DNA of 64,000 nucleotides, taken from the NCBI GenBank assembly GCA_027943245.1, contig JANDJZ010000027.1, forward strand, positions 124,001 to 188,000. Direction: 5' to 3'. The position numbers were made by a program, and so were the translations under genes. Below are positions 42,346 to 54,230 of the stretch, piece after piece. Each line of letters starts with the position of its first letter. Position 1 is the first letter of the stretch. The notes below the pieces were generated by a model. That model had not been told where the DNA came from and made no database searches. It was given only the letters and a program-made list of their open reading frames with translations. The stretch is from Acanthamoeba sp. SK_2022b (taxonomy: Eukaryota > Discosea > Longamoebia > Acanthamoebidae).

Positions 42346-43067
42346 ATGCGTTTCTTGCTGTGCGTAGATGGAAGTGAGGACTCCTCGAGGGCCATTGAAC
42401 ATCTGAGAAGGATTTTGAAGGAGAAGGACGAAGTCTTCCTACTTCACGCGTGGAAGCCACTCGACCTGCCTCCCTCTGTGCAGATGGTTCGATGGCCACC
42501 AGATTCTCTCTTGTAGTGGTTGCCTTCCCTCACCATTCTGGGGTGGTGCAGATAGGGCCGCTGCCCATCGTCAGCCAGTTTCCGCAGTTCCCCTACCTCC
42601 AACTCAAGGAACGCAAGTTCGTCGAGAACGAGTCCCACTCTATCCTGCTCACCTCAGCCAAGCAACTCATTGGCGAGCACGCCGTGCGCACAGCCCCATC
42701 CCAATATCTCGCTTACTGATGCCTAATTGTCTCTCACTTTCTGTCGGTGTAGGAGCTCGATGAACAGGTGTGGACTGTGAGCAGGGAAGCCAAAGACCCG
42801 AAGGACGCCATTGTTGCCGAAGGTACAGCCAACCACGCCCTAGTTGTCGTCCCCTACTCACCACCTTTTGTGGCAGCTGATGCGAGGAACATAGACCTGA
42901 TTGTCATGGGAAGACGAGGCTTGGGTCCTCTTCAACAGTACGTCTTGCCCCTTTTGTTGGCAGAAGCTGGAGCACTAACCTCCCTCGATATGATCAGAAT
43001 GTTGATGGGGTCCAACAGCCTCCACGTTCTCGAAAGCGCGCATTGCCCAGTCATGATCGTGCACTGA
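42346..43067 (+). CDS. Universal stress protein (UspA family)
   Basis: Starts MRFLLCVDGSEDSSRAIEHL, the Usp beta-strand 1 plus V-D-G-S-x-x-S loop. KDEVFLLHAWKPLDLPPSVQ follows; later exons give QVWTVSREAKDPKDAIVAE (the D-P/A-I element), ADARNIDLIVMGRRGLGPLQ and MLMGSNSLHVLESAHCPVMI. The G-x-R-G-L-G-P and G-S-x-S/N-x-H-V-x-x-x-A-x-C-P-V nucleotide-binding loops are present, so ATP-binding type Usp. About 170 aa in five exons, ending at 43067. Its role in stress resistance is inferred from family; plant and amoeba members often act as single small proteins. Confidence 0.88.
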
Positions 43068-43205
43068 CCTGCACGGGGCGCGTCAATGTACCCCTTGTTT
43101 GCTGCAGCCAACCAAAAATCATAAACAATGATTTGCCGGTGACCGTTGGAGGCTTTTTTCCTTCTTTTTTTGATTTATAATCCACGCACCGAGATTGTGA
43201 AGGGG

Positions 43206-45949
43206 ATGGAGCCGCCCGAACGTCATCGCGGGGCTGGAGGGGGGCCTGCAACATCTCCAGCTCCTCAGCGATCCCAATCTGCCCCCGCGAGGCCCGACAT
43301 CTTCATGGGTAATCCCTTGTGCCTTCTCTCTTTCCTTTCATCTTAATCGATACATCTCGGGTGTTGTTTGTAGAGATCTTGGTCACGACTGCTGTGATTC
43401 TATCTGGGTGATAATCGTTATTGACCGTTACGCGCTTGATGATTTTCTCTCCTGGCAGAGGTGCCGGGGGCGGTGTATGCGAGCAGCCCGGGCACTCCGG
43501 GAGTCGCCCTTCCCAGTGGAGGCAGGGAAGAGCGTCACGTTCAGGACACCGTTGTCGCCCTGTGCCGCGCCACTTTCGTACCACACTCCACAACCTTCGC
43601 TCTTCTTCGCTCTTCTCTTCTTTCGCGCTCTCTTTCTCCAACCGCCTCTTGGCCGCTCTCCTGCCTGTGCGCGCGAGAGCTTGTATCTCGCGCTGCATCG
43701 TGAGCGCTGATGGTGTCGCGATAACGCTGCAGGGCCATTCCTTCCCCGGTTCACAGCCGGTATCTCTCGACCGCAGTAATCTGCGCGGTAGCCTACTCCC
43801 GCTGCCACGCTTTCGTTCCCTTCAACCTGAGGAGCGCTTATACTCTTCACAACACAATAACACACACGTGCGCAGAGATCGCGAAGGCGCCCAAGAACTA
43901 CTGGGTGGCCGAGAAGTCCGACGGGACGCGATTCCTCATGCTCATCAACAAGGAGGGCACCTACCTGGTAGGGCACCCGCGCACTCTCTTGCTCCGTGCG
44001 CCCGCCGTACGGGCCAACAAAACCTGACGCGCACGCACCGATTGGCGGTGGGCGTTCACGCACAGATCGATCGCTCCTTCCGAGTTCGTAAGCTCAACCT
44101 CCACTTCCCCTTCCCCGCGCACAAGACGACGGCGCAGACCCCGCCTGTGCTGGACAAGACGCTTCTCGACGGCGAGATGGTGATCGACCACGTCGACAAC
44201 GTGGTACGCCATCCCTTGACCGCGTGCGCGGCGCTGATGAAGCTCGAGCGTGCTGAGCGTATACTTGGCGTGGTGGCGGTGGGCGTCGCGTCTAGTATAT
44301 TTTGAACTATTTGGTGTATGATACGATTAGCTGGATGGGGGAGAACGTGATGCGACTGTCGTTGGATCAGCGACTCAAGTGTGCTCAGAACGATGTGCTC
44401 TGGCCGAGAAAGCTCGACAAGATGTACGACTACTCCAAGGAACCCGTCAAGTGCGCAGCCCCCTCTCCAAGGCAAGCTCATGCCATATCGCCGAGGCAGC
44501 GCCGCAACGCTAACACCAACCAACACTTTCGCGGCGTGTCTCTGGCGTCGATGGTCAATCGTCAGTGTGAAGCTGAAGGAGTTCATGGCCCTCAAAAACC
44601 TGCCCTACCTCTTCGACCACGTGATCCCCAACCTGAAGCACGAAAACGACGGGCTCATCTTCACGCCCGTCAAGCTGCCCTACATTCCCGGCACCTGCCG
44701 ACAGCTGTACAGTTTCAAACTTGAAGCTGCTCGCGCGAGCCTTCTAACCGCCAACCACCTGACACGTCGCGCGCTCCTCTCCCATTCACGCGCGCAGGCT
44801 CAAATGGAAGCCCGGATCCCTCAACAGCGTGGATTTTGAGCTCAAGGTCGAGTGGAGGCACGCGCCCTTCTCCCTCACTTTTTGTAATCTTTATTATTAT
44901 CCTATTATTTAATGTTTTTATTTATTGTTATTGTTTGGTCACGAGCCAACCGCCTCCTACTCTTCGCTCTCGGGCATCTCTTGCAGGGCACGCAAGCGGG
45001 GCTACAGCCTGCTTGCGGCCGAGCGGCTGGCAAAGCGATTTTACGCCTGGATCACCTTCTCGCCGGAGGAGCGCACCATGTTCGACAACGACCGCATGGC
45101 ATCGGGCAAAATCCTCGAGTGCGTGTGGGACCCTGAATGGCACACCTGGATCCCTGCTGCTGGGTCCGCTCCGGCTTCCCTTATCACCGAAGCTCGCCAT
45201 GCGGGTGGCGCGCACTGCATGCGTGTGCGCGTGTGCTGACTGCGGTGGTGCGCGTGGTAGGGCGGACACGTGGGAGGTCGGGGAGTGGCAGAAGGGCGGC
45301 TGGCGGTATATGAGGGTGAGGGAGGACAAGAAGCTCGCCAACGACATCTCCGTCATCGAGAAGATCCAACGGAGCCGTGCCGACGATATCAAACAAACTG
45401 AGGCACTGCTCCTTCTCTCTCTCCGGGCACAGACGGGGGGGGGGCTGATTGTGGCTATGGGCGGGGTTTGCGCAGCTGCTGGAGCTGCTCGTGCCGCACG
45501 AAGGCTCGCCTCCCGCTCCGCATGCTCCAACATCGTCTTCGTCGTCTTCTGCGCACCACCAGATTAGGCCCGTTCCTCCCATCGACGCGCACCACCGTCA
45601 GCCCGCTCACTCTGGGTAAGTGAGCGCGCAGAAGAAGTCCCTCCCTCCGGCCATGTGGCTGCCCTGCTCATGCTGTGGTGATGTGGTGGTTGGTGGGGGC
45701 TCATGACTGATCAGGGTCAACGCCGGCCAAGAGACGTCGGCCGAGCAGTCGCCTCGATCGCCTCCCCTGTCTTCGTCGCCGGCCGGACGGCCCACGCCCA
45801 TGAAGCGAGGCCGCTCGGAGGAGGAGGACGAGGCGGAAAAGGAGGAGGAGGTAGATGGGGAGGCGGACAGTAGCAGCAGCGCCAAAAAGCAGCGGATCGA
45901 CTTCCTCCTCACCGCCAGCTCCGCTGATGACAACAACGCCGACCCGTGA
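43206..45949 (+). CDS. mRNA capping enzyme, guanylyltransferase
   Basis: About nine exons from ATG 43206 (MEPPERHRGAGGGPATSPAP) to TGA 45949. The nucleotidyltransferase motifs appear in order: FPGSQPVSLDRSNL before motif I; motif I YWVAEKSDGTRFLMLI (catalytic Lys in K-x-D-G); motif III LLDGEMVIDH; IIIa YLVYDTISWM; IV KHENDGLIFTPVKLPYIPGT; V LKWKPGSLNSVDFELKVEW. A C-terminal OB-fold part follows (ILECVWDPEWHTWI, GGWRYMRVREDKKLANDISV), then a Ser/Glu-rich tail with basic cluster ending NNADP. It transfers GMP to the 5' end of nascent mRNA. I see no N-terminal RNA triphosphatase domain. The first 45-50 residues and the exon around 43460-43560 are tentative. Confidence 0.85.
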
Positions 45950-46109
45950 ACCGCGATTGGCCATTCCAGCCCCTCCGATCAGTCGTGTCTCGTTGCGTCC
46001 CCCAAAAATGACTACTTGATCAGCCAAGCGTCGTTTTGCTTTCTCTCTCTATTCTCTGAGCGCCCATGGCGCAGCAATAGTACAAAGAGTGCGGGGCGCT
46101 CGTTCTCCT

Positions 46110-47555
46110 TCAGGGCAGCACGCTGCGGAGGAGAGCCTCCACCTCGTCGTCGAGAGGGTATACGCCGCCATCGTTCATTGCAACCGCCACGGCGGGGAGC
46201 TGCGACGAGGGCAGCGATCCGCCTGGTGTGGCGGCCGCTATCCGCTGCTGGGCCTGGTCCGAGTGGTAGTGGTGCTGGGGCTGTTCGAGCGTCGACGAGC
46301 GGGGAACGAGGTGGTGTGGGAACGGAGCCGCCATCGGCGGCCCGTTCCCGCCCCCCTCCTGGGTAGTCTTGGTCCGGAGGACTCTAATGAAGACATCCCA
46401 ATCGTCTTCCTCCGCCACCTCTCCGCTGCTGCTCCCGCCGCCGAACGGGGTTGTCTCGAGGATGGCCGGCATGCTCCACTTTCTTCCCTGGTCGACGTTG
46501 TAGTGGTAGGCTCCAGCTCTCCCATTTTGGTGAGCGCCGTCCCACTGCTGCGGAGCCGCATCGCCGCTTCGGCCACGCAGCCACCACTGGCTGGTGGTGG
46601 GCGGGGCGGGGCTCGAGAGCCCTGGAGGGTAGCCCCCTCCTATGAAGCTTGTCGTCGTCTGCTGGTATTGCTCGAATTCTGGTGGGTGGTGCCCGCCGCT
46701 CCACGAACCCGAACGCGTGTGAAGAGGCCGACCACTTGTAACGCTGCCCCAACCTCCAGACCCGTGCGCGGTGGAGGTGGTGGCGGATTGTAGTTGTTGA
46801 TGATGTTGATGCGCGGGATACGGAGAGAAGGGCGCGTGCGGGGCGGTGGGCGAGTAGTGGGGGGCGGACCCAAGCGGAAAGGGAGAGGGGAGGGGAGGGA
46901 ACGAGTGCTGCTGGAATGGAAGGACGTCGGCTGCTGGGCTGCTCGAAGGAGCTGGATAGGAAGAGGGGGAGATGGCGGATACAGGGGTGGGGGGCTCATC
47001 CTCGGCTTTGATGATGGATGTTGAAGGCCTCGTAGCGATTTTTCGTCGCTTTTTGCTGTTGGTGTTGTCGGCGTGGGGGGCCGGTGGCTCCAAAGTTGAT
47101 GCCGTGGCAGAGAATGAAGACGTCAAAGAACGAAGCGGTGAAATGGCCGAGGCGGCATTAGGTCGTTTGGTCGGCTTTGGTGGTTTGGTATTCGAGGCGG
47201 GCTGGGATGAGGCGGAAGGGTCCGCGGGCTGTTTGCAGGGGGCACCGTTAGGGCTTGCGTCCGTAGGTGCGGGCTTTGGGGCGCGGCGTCGTCGACGGGC
47301 GGGAGTACAACTGAAGTCGCGTCCATCGTTCCTCGCGGCGAGCGTGGCGAGCCATCCTGCCACGGCCGCACGCGCCTCGGAACCGCCTCGCAGCACGGCA
47401 TCCGCCATGGTGGTGGGGGTGGGCGTTAGGGTTGGTACCACCAGACCAGTTCCATCTTCCTCTGGGGGTGGGTCGCGTGCTCCATCAAAAGACGAAGAAG
47501 AAGATGGAGAAGCGGAAGATGAGTTGAAGGTGGGGGCCTGCAAACTCCTGTGCAT
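46110..47555 (-). CDS. Low-complexity protein, unknown (possible transcription regulator)
   Basis: A single open frame without introns. MHRSLQAPTFNSSSASPSSS starts it; Ala/Pro/Ser/Thr/His-rich throughout, with basic clusters ARRRRRAP and NSKKRRK (nuclear-localisation-like). A Trp-rich part follows (SQWWLRGRSGD; QGRKWSMPAIL), then an acidic DDWDVFIRVL element. The C-terminal DDEVEALLRSVL is an amphipathic acidic helix ending at 46110. The ATG at 47555 was chosen because the eight codons before it have no ATG. Antisense frames are also long (234 and 303 codons), as expected at this GC content. The minus frame is favoured for its length and these ordered motifs. Confidence 0.55.
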   Translation of the reverse strand: MHRSLQAPTFNSSSASPSSSSSFDGARDPPPEEDGTGLVVPTLTPTPTTMADAVLRGGSEARAAVAGWLATLAARNDGRDFSCTPARRRRRAPKPAPTDASPNGAPCKQPADPSASSQPASNTKPPKPTKRPNAASAISPLRSLTSSFSATASTLEPPAPHADNTNSKKRRKIATRPSTSIIKAEDEPPTPVSAISPSSYPAPSSSPAADVLPFQQHSFPPLPSPFPLGSAPHYSPTAPHAPFSPYPAHQHHQQLQSATTSTAHGSGGWGSVTSGRPLHTRSGSWSGGHHPPEFEQYQQTTTSFIGGGYPPGLSSPAPPTTSQWWLRGRSGDAAPQQWDGAHQNGRAGAYHYNVDQGRKWSMPAILETTPFGGGSSSGEVAEEDDWDVFIRVLRTKTTQEGGGNGPPMAAPFPHHLVPRSSTLEQPQHHYHSDQAQQRIAAATPGGSLPSSQLPAVAVAMNDGGVYPLDDEVEALLRSVLP

Positions 47556-48051
47556 GTTGGAGTGCGTGTGGTTGGCCACACGTGCGCAGGCGATGGGGGG
47601 CTGGCCGACAGACGACCGAGAAGAGGATGGTAGGTGGGCAGGCGCGGCGCAAACTCAAAGACAAGAGACCAGCAGGCGTGAGACACGGTTGGGCTCCAAC
47701 CAGCCCACGCGAGAGCGAGAGCTCGTCGTCCCATTTCCCGGGCCCTGTGTGATTGACGTCATGCAATCGCATCGCGGGCTGATCCTGACAATAAACCGGG
47801 CTAGGGGACTGGACGCCGCCGATTCTGGTGAAATGCAGCGGGGAGATGAGTTTGCCCCCGGAAAATCGAACTATCGGACTTGAGAATAGGTGCATCAAAG
47901 GTAAAAGGGGGCAATTAAGGTCTATTAGGCAATCAGGCTGACGTCAGCGTAAGAACTCCCACACGTGTAGCTCGCGTTCGGACACGTGTTGGCGGTCATT
48001 ATCCACTCGCCGCGCCGCAGATAAAAATATTAGGGGGTTACGGCGAAAGCG

Positions 48052-51000
48052 TTAGAAAACGGACCGGAGCCACCTCCTGAAGAAGTCCTTGAAGGAGGAG
48101 GCCAGCTCCCACTGCTCGACTTGGAAGTCGAGGTGGTGCTTCTTGTCGAAGACCGTGAGGCCGATCTGCCAGCGCGGGAGCGTGCCGGCCGAGTACTGCT
48201 TGGCGCTCCACTGCGTGAGCGACAGGCTGTCGAGCGAGAAGAAAATCAACTCCCCTCCCTGGTGCGCACAGACCGCCAACCTACGCGTTAGTGGTGTTCT
48301 TGCGCGTGTGGGTCATTGGGTAATGGTTCCCGGTACCGTGATGGAGAGATCCTCATTGAGGATGTCGACCTCTCTCTTGATCATCTTGTAGAACAGGTCA
48401 AAGTCCAGGTTGACGTGGATGGAGAAATCGCAGAAGTCGGCGTAGTGCTCGCTGCAGTCCACCTTGAAGTCAAGGTCCATATCCAACAGGGTGATGCCGC
48501 CTGTGTGCGTGTGTGTACGCGGATGAAAATAGCACCTGTGAGCAAGCGAGATCGATGTGTGGTGTGTGTGTGTGTGTGTACCGGTGAAGGCGAAGCCCTC
48601 CTGGTAGGTGATGCCTCCAAATGTGCCGTCCTTGGGCGCGAAGTAGAACGACGTGTCGGCGAGGCCCCAGTTGGCGGGCACATCGTGAGTGGGGATCTTC
48701 CAGGCGGGGAACATGCGGTTCCACTCGAGCACGACGTCGAGCATGGTGAAGGCCATGCCATGGGCGCCCGTGATCGAGCCCCGCGCGAACACGTCCTCGA
48801 AGTCGGGCGCGGCGATGTTGCCATCGAAGGCCACCGTCTTGGTGCCCATCTGTTCACGAACGAGAAGGGTACGAGCGTGAGGTCATAAAAGCTGGCGGAG
48901 GGGAGCGACCACTACGCAAAACGCAACGGACACGCAACGTACGGTGAGGTTGAAGCCGATGCCGAGATCGGAGAGGCAGGCGCCGTCGATGGCGCACACA
49001 AGCGGGTCGAAGCCGATCTCGAGCACGACATCCGAAACATCGAAGCCCTTGAAGCCGTACACGTTCTCCCACGTGCCGATCATGTCGCCCGTCAGCGTCA
49101 CCGCGCCGTCCTCGCTGAATTCGCCCACGATGTTGAACAGCAGCGGAGGGTTGTTGGTGAAGGTGGCCTGCGTGCAAGCGAACACACCCAGAGATGAGTC
49201 AATGGCATCAGGGGGTATTGTTTGGGGGGGGGGCGCCATGCGTATACCTTGAACTCAGTGTCGGCGGAGATGGAGAGCGGGAGGGCGTCGACTTCGAGGA
49301 CGAGCTTCTCGTAGGCAAAGTCCTTGGTGATGGCGATCTCGGTGGCGAGTTCGAGGGTGACCGACAGGTCGAAGGGATCCGACGTGAAGAGGGGAATGTT
49401 CAGGCCCACCTACGCATAACCCCCCCCCCCGACTCCGTTGATTAGAAGAGGCGAAGGAGCAGCAAAGAAGAAGGGCAGATCGGGCTGGGCGTACCGCGAA
49501 CTCAAGGTGGCCCATCTCCTTGGACTGGAGGGCGTTCACGCGACGGAGGAGCTCGCCAGTGACGGATCCCTTGGTCCGGACGGTGAGGCCGGTCTTGGTC
49601 GTGCCGTGGGCGTAGGTGGACAAAATGACCGCGAGGTCCACCGTGTTCTCGTTCACGCCACTCACGATGGCGGGCTGGGAACGAGCATGAGGTTAGAGAC
49701 TCGCTAACGATAGCGCGGCGGTGTGTGGGGCGAGTGGTCGCGACACATACCACGCTGCCGGCAACGCTCTTGGCAACCTGGGCGATGGACCACTTGGCGT
49801 CGACCCGGGTGGAGAAAGTGGTGTCGACAAAGTCGTTGTCCGTGGTGATCGAGAAGCTGGTGGAGACCGAGGTGGAGTCGAAGGTGACGACGGCACCGCC
49901 GGCGAACGAGAGCGACTGGACGGCGGCCTGCTGCACGGTCAGCGCCACGGAGGCCGAGTCGATGGCGAGCCAGTGCGCGCCGAAGGGGTTGTTCCACCGA
50001 CCGACGAGCTGGCCAGCGAACGACACGCTGCTGCCCTCGACCCACTTGCCGTTGACATTGAACACGAGGTCCTGCGGCTGCTGGGCGAGCTTGATCGCCA
50101 GCTGAGCGCTCAAGGCGATGGAGGTCTGCTGTCCGCTGGCCACATTGAGGGAGAGCTGGAACTGCTGGAAGCGGATGCTGCGCGTCAGCTCGAAGCTGCC
50201 GGACTCAGTCAGCGACAGCGAGATGGCCGTGCGGTCGGCGTCGAAGATCGGAACGAACAGGTCGAGGTCGAAGGTCAGCGATCCAGGCGAAGCGATCAGC
50301 GTCTGCGCGAAACACGACCGTTCGGAGTTAATCTGACGCTGCGGTCGTGTCTCGCGTGCGCGGGTTGGGAGGGGGGGGGCGGTACCTTGGCGGCCCTGGA
50401 GAGGGTGCCGTCGAGCAGGTGGATCTGAGCGGTGAGGGAGAGGCCCCTCTTGGCGCTGCCGTTGGAGCCGGTGGCGATGGTGAACGACACGGTGCCCTCG
50501 ATGGCGTTGAGCTCGAGCAGGTAGTGCGGCGGAGCGGAGCCGGCGACTTCCCGGTAGAGGGAGCCGAGGGTGCTGATGGGGATGTTGGAGACCGACAGGA
50601 CTACGTCGCCCCTGTTGTCGAGGCTGATGGTCGCGGTGGCCGAGGAGCCGGCGAACTTGAGTGCGGCGTTACCGCTGAACGACAGCTGCGTGACTTGGCC
50701 AGCGCTGATGGCCAGGTTGAGGTTCAGATTCTGCGCGCGTGTCGGTGGTCGTGTGAGACACAAGCCCGACACAGAGTGCATGTGTGCGTGGGTGAACTTG
50801 GTTTGGGGGGGGGGGGTTACGTGGAAGGAGAGCCAAGTGAGGCCAAGCGGGTTGTTCCACGAGCTGAGCTGGCCCACGAAGGTGGTCGTGGTGCTCTGCT
50901 CGCTCCACTGAGCGCTGATCTTCACGTCGATGGGCTGGGCCTGCACGAGACAATGCATGTCCGAGTGACGTGAGCGGTGGTTGGCCCACGCGTTGTGCTG

Positions 51001-53748
51001 CGGCATCTCCACGTACCTGCTCGGGGATGGTGATCGCCACATCGGCGGCAATGGTGACAGAGGGCGACTGGGAGTTGAGGTGGAGAGGAGGGTGAGCAGC
51101 GTCTCATCACGTAGGTTGCGGTGGAGAGGAGGCAACGTACGGCCGAGAGGGCAACGTTGACGGAGAACGAGTTGATCTGGACGTGCGAGGCAAGCGAGAT
51201 CGCACCGGACTCGGAGAGGGAGAAGGTGCTGCTGCCTTGGGCACCGAACAGGGGAACGAAGAGCGAGAGCCTGTAGGACTGGGAAGACGCGGCGCCGAGG
51301 GTCGCGGCGGCCCTGTGGAGGCTGCCGGTGGCGGTCGCGAGAGCGCTCACGGTGAGGCCCTGGGCCGCGGAACCGGAGCTGTACGAGGCGAGGGTGAGGC
51401 TGGCCTGTCCGCTGATGGTGGCGTCGTCGAGCACGGCCGGGGCAGAGCTGCCCGCGACGGTGGAGTAGAACGAGGAGACGGTGCCCAGAGGGAAGTTGCT
51501 CACGGCAAACAGCCAGTTGCCCGACTCGCTCACGGTGATGGTGAAGTCGAAGGAGCCCGAGTCGAGACTGCCGGTGCCGGTGATCGACACCTGGGACGAG
51601 GTGGCCTGACCCGAGGCCGAGACGGTGATCGACAGCGAGACCGACGACACAAACTTGAGCCAGCTGAGGCCGAACGGGTGCTGCCAGGAGCCCTGGAGGG
51701 CGCCCTGGAACTTGGTCTAGACGTTTGGGGGGGGGGACAACAAGTGAGTGGTGTGCCACAGTGAGGTAAGGGCATCAGGTAAGTTACCAGGGTGTTCTCC
51801 TGCCAGTTGGCGGCGACGTTGAAGGTGAGCGGCTGCTGGTGGTTGGCGAGCGCGACCTGGGCGGTGGCGGACAGGCCGACGGTGGTCTGCGAGGAGATGG
51901 CAACCGCGATGCGGTAGGCGCTGATGGAAATGCTCTGCGTGAACGCGAAGCCGCCGGTGGCGTCGAGCGAGAACTTCACATTGTCGACGTTCGAGCTGAG
52001 CAGGGGAGGAAACAGGTCAGCCATGTGTCGGCACTTCTCCTCGACGAGTCAAGTGAATGAAGGCAACCACGTGGTGGTACGAGGGTCTCACCTGTAGACG
52101 GGCACAAACAGGGAGAGGACAAACTTCTGGGGGCTCGTGGCCAGCGTCTTGGCCGCCTTGTCCAGAGTCGAACCGAAGCCGAGCGTGACGTCGGCTGACG
52201 TGGCACGAGCAGACGAATGTCAACCCAACCATCAACACATGCAACAAAATAAACTTAAAATGGATTGGGCATAGGGCAGTGGCGGAGGTCTGATACCAGA
52301 GAGGGAGAGGCCCTGAGGCACGGAGCCGGCGGAGAAGCTGGCCAGGGCGAAGCCCACGTTACCGCTGAGGGCGAGGCCGTTGATGATGTTCGGGGTGGCG
52401 GACTTGGTGACGGTCGAGTAGAGGCTGCCGACCGAGCCGAGGGGCAGGTTGGACACGGACACGACAAAGTCGCCAGAGGAGCCGAGAATGGTGACGGAGA
52501 AGGGCGAGCGGGTCTGAGGCGCGAACGCGAAGACCGCATTGCCAGTGACGGTGAGCTTGTCGGCGGAGGGCGACGAACCGACGGCGAAGGTGAGCGAGGC
52601 GCCGGAAATGGAGATCCAATCGACGCCGAAGGGCTGGTTCCACGAGCCGGTGAGCGAGCCCGAGAAGGAGGCCGTGGTGTTGGCCTTCCACAGGGCGCTG
52701 GCGGCAAAGGTGATGGGCTGAGCCTGGTTCTTCACGCTGATGGCGAGGTTGGTCGAGAGGGAGAAGCTCGTGGCGCTCGAGACCGACACGCTGAGCTTGT
52801 ACGACGAGCACTGGATGCTGCTGGTCAGGGCGAAGCTGCCCTGCTCGGTAAGCGTGAGGTCGATGTAGGTCGGGTTGGGCGAGTAGAGCGGCACGAACAG
52901 ATCGGTGCCAAAGGTGGCCGTCGCCGCAGCGCCGTCGAGGGTCGAGAGCGCGTGGGCCAGCACGTTTGATGAGGGCGAGACGAGGACTGCCGTGCTAGAC
53001 ACGGTAAGTCCGGCCTTATAGGAGTTATAGTCGAACGTGGAAAGCACGACCGAGAGCAGCTCAGTGGACTTGACGCCGCCGAGGAACGCGGGCGCCGACC
53101 CCTGGCCGGGGAATACCGCGCGGTAGACCTTCGGCAGATCAAAGGCCGCGTTGAACTGGAGCTGGAGCTGCACGTCGGTCGACGTCGGCGTGGGGAAGAA
53201 GAACGTGAACGTGCCGATCACCGTCGTGTCCCACACGCGCGCCTTGGCCACCACTGGACGCGTCCCCCCCCCCGACATCAACAAATGCCATTTTGTTGTG
53301 CAACTCGCGAGTGGCTTAAAACAGCCGAAAAAAACGCCGTGACTCCGGTGGGAAGAGGAGGACGAAGAAGAAGTGGGTTGGGGTGGGGGTGAAGAAGCAG
53401 CGCGTACCGACGAGGGAGGTGTCGGTGAGGGTGGCGTTGATGTAGCCCACGCTCACGTTGCCGGAATGAAAGGCGAGGTCGACCTGGAGGGCCAGCTTAG
53501 CGCCGACGGACACGGCATTGACGGAGCCCTGCTGTTGGATGCTAGTTCTGATCTGTTCCAACTGAGCCTGCTGGCTGAAGGGTGCCGGCACGATCTGTAG
53601 TGAACGTTCAAGCCACAGTGTAATATTCAGCATCCAATCCATAGCGGAGGGACAAGAGCGAGAAAGAAGAGGTTACCTTGGCGGAGCCAACGATCGCGAA
53701 GAGGGCAAGAAGGAGGGCCAACCCTCGCAAGAGGGAGGACGAAGCCAT
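48052..53748 (-). CDS. Large secreted repeat protein with an unrecognised roughly 300-residue module
   Basis: Starts MASSSLLRGLALLLALFAIV with a signal peptide (GSAK end), then about fifteen exons to the stop at 48052, near 1,500 aa. Four or five modules repeat the same order. First is an L-F-V-P-L-Y/F strand (LFVPLYSPNPTYIDLTLTEQ; LSLFVPLFGAQGSSTFSLSE; DLFVPIFDADRTAISLSLTE). Next is a W-N-x-P-F-G element (GSWNQPFGVDWISISG; GSWQHPFGLSWLKFV; SWNNPLGLTWLSFH; GRWNNPFGAHWLAID). Last is VSNLPLGSVGSLYSTVTKS-type (VSNFPLGTVSSFYSTVAGS; VSNIPISTLGSLYREVAGS). The last third diverges (GTWENVYGFKGFDVSDVVLE) and ends VEQWELASSFKDFFRRWLRS. Ser/Thr-rich beta sequence, no transmembrane segment seen. Likely extracellular matrix, surface or adhesion protein; function unknown. 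Confidence 0.8.
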
Positions 53749-54230
53749 AGTGGTCTCTCACTTCCTGGGGGTGCGCGGGTAAGAAAAATGAAGTCTGGCC
53801 GAGTATCGGCTTGAGAAAATAATGGTGGCCTCCCGGAGCTTGACACACGGGCAACCCCAGTAATGAGGCGAACCACCTTCCTCGCGGTGGTAGCACGAGC
53901 GCCGCTCCACAACGAGAAGTAGGGCGGGCGATGGTAGTACACCAAAAACAAAGCGAAGACGGCAGGAGAGAGAGAGAGAGGGTCGGTTGTACAGGCTAAC
54001 AAAAAACTTGGAAGAATACATAGCGCGCGCGTCTGTGGCATTGTCTCCCTGCCACACACACACACCACGACTGGGAAGGCTCCATCCACGCTCCCGTTTC
54101 CCTCTCCCACACGGTGAACGGTGCTCTGCTGGAGGGTCGGGATCGATCTATGTGCAGCTCTTTCGCGTGATGAAGTTGTCCTCTCCTTTGTGTAGTAGTC
54201 GTCGTTCTCGTGTTGTCGTTGTGTTTCGTG
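53749..54230. other. Promoter of the large secreted-protein gene; 3' flank of the Spg1-like gene
   Basis: Both flanking genes are on the minus strand. It holds a GA run at 53971-53983 and no clear gene. Confidence 0.45.

Noticed and set aside
46972..47883. 303-codon and 234-codon plus-strand frames opposite the low-complexity gene
   Set aside because: Composition (Gly/Val/Arg) is that of a mirror frame. The minus frame is longer and has NLS-like clusters and an ordered C-terminal helix. Not fully excluded.
50347..50973. Long plus-strand frames across the large secreted-protein gene
   Set aside because: Shadows of the repeat-coding minus strand; Gly/Glu/Arg-rich with no signal or domain.
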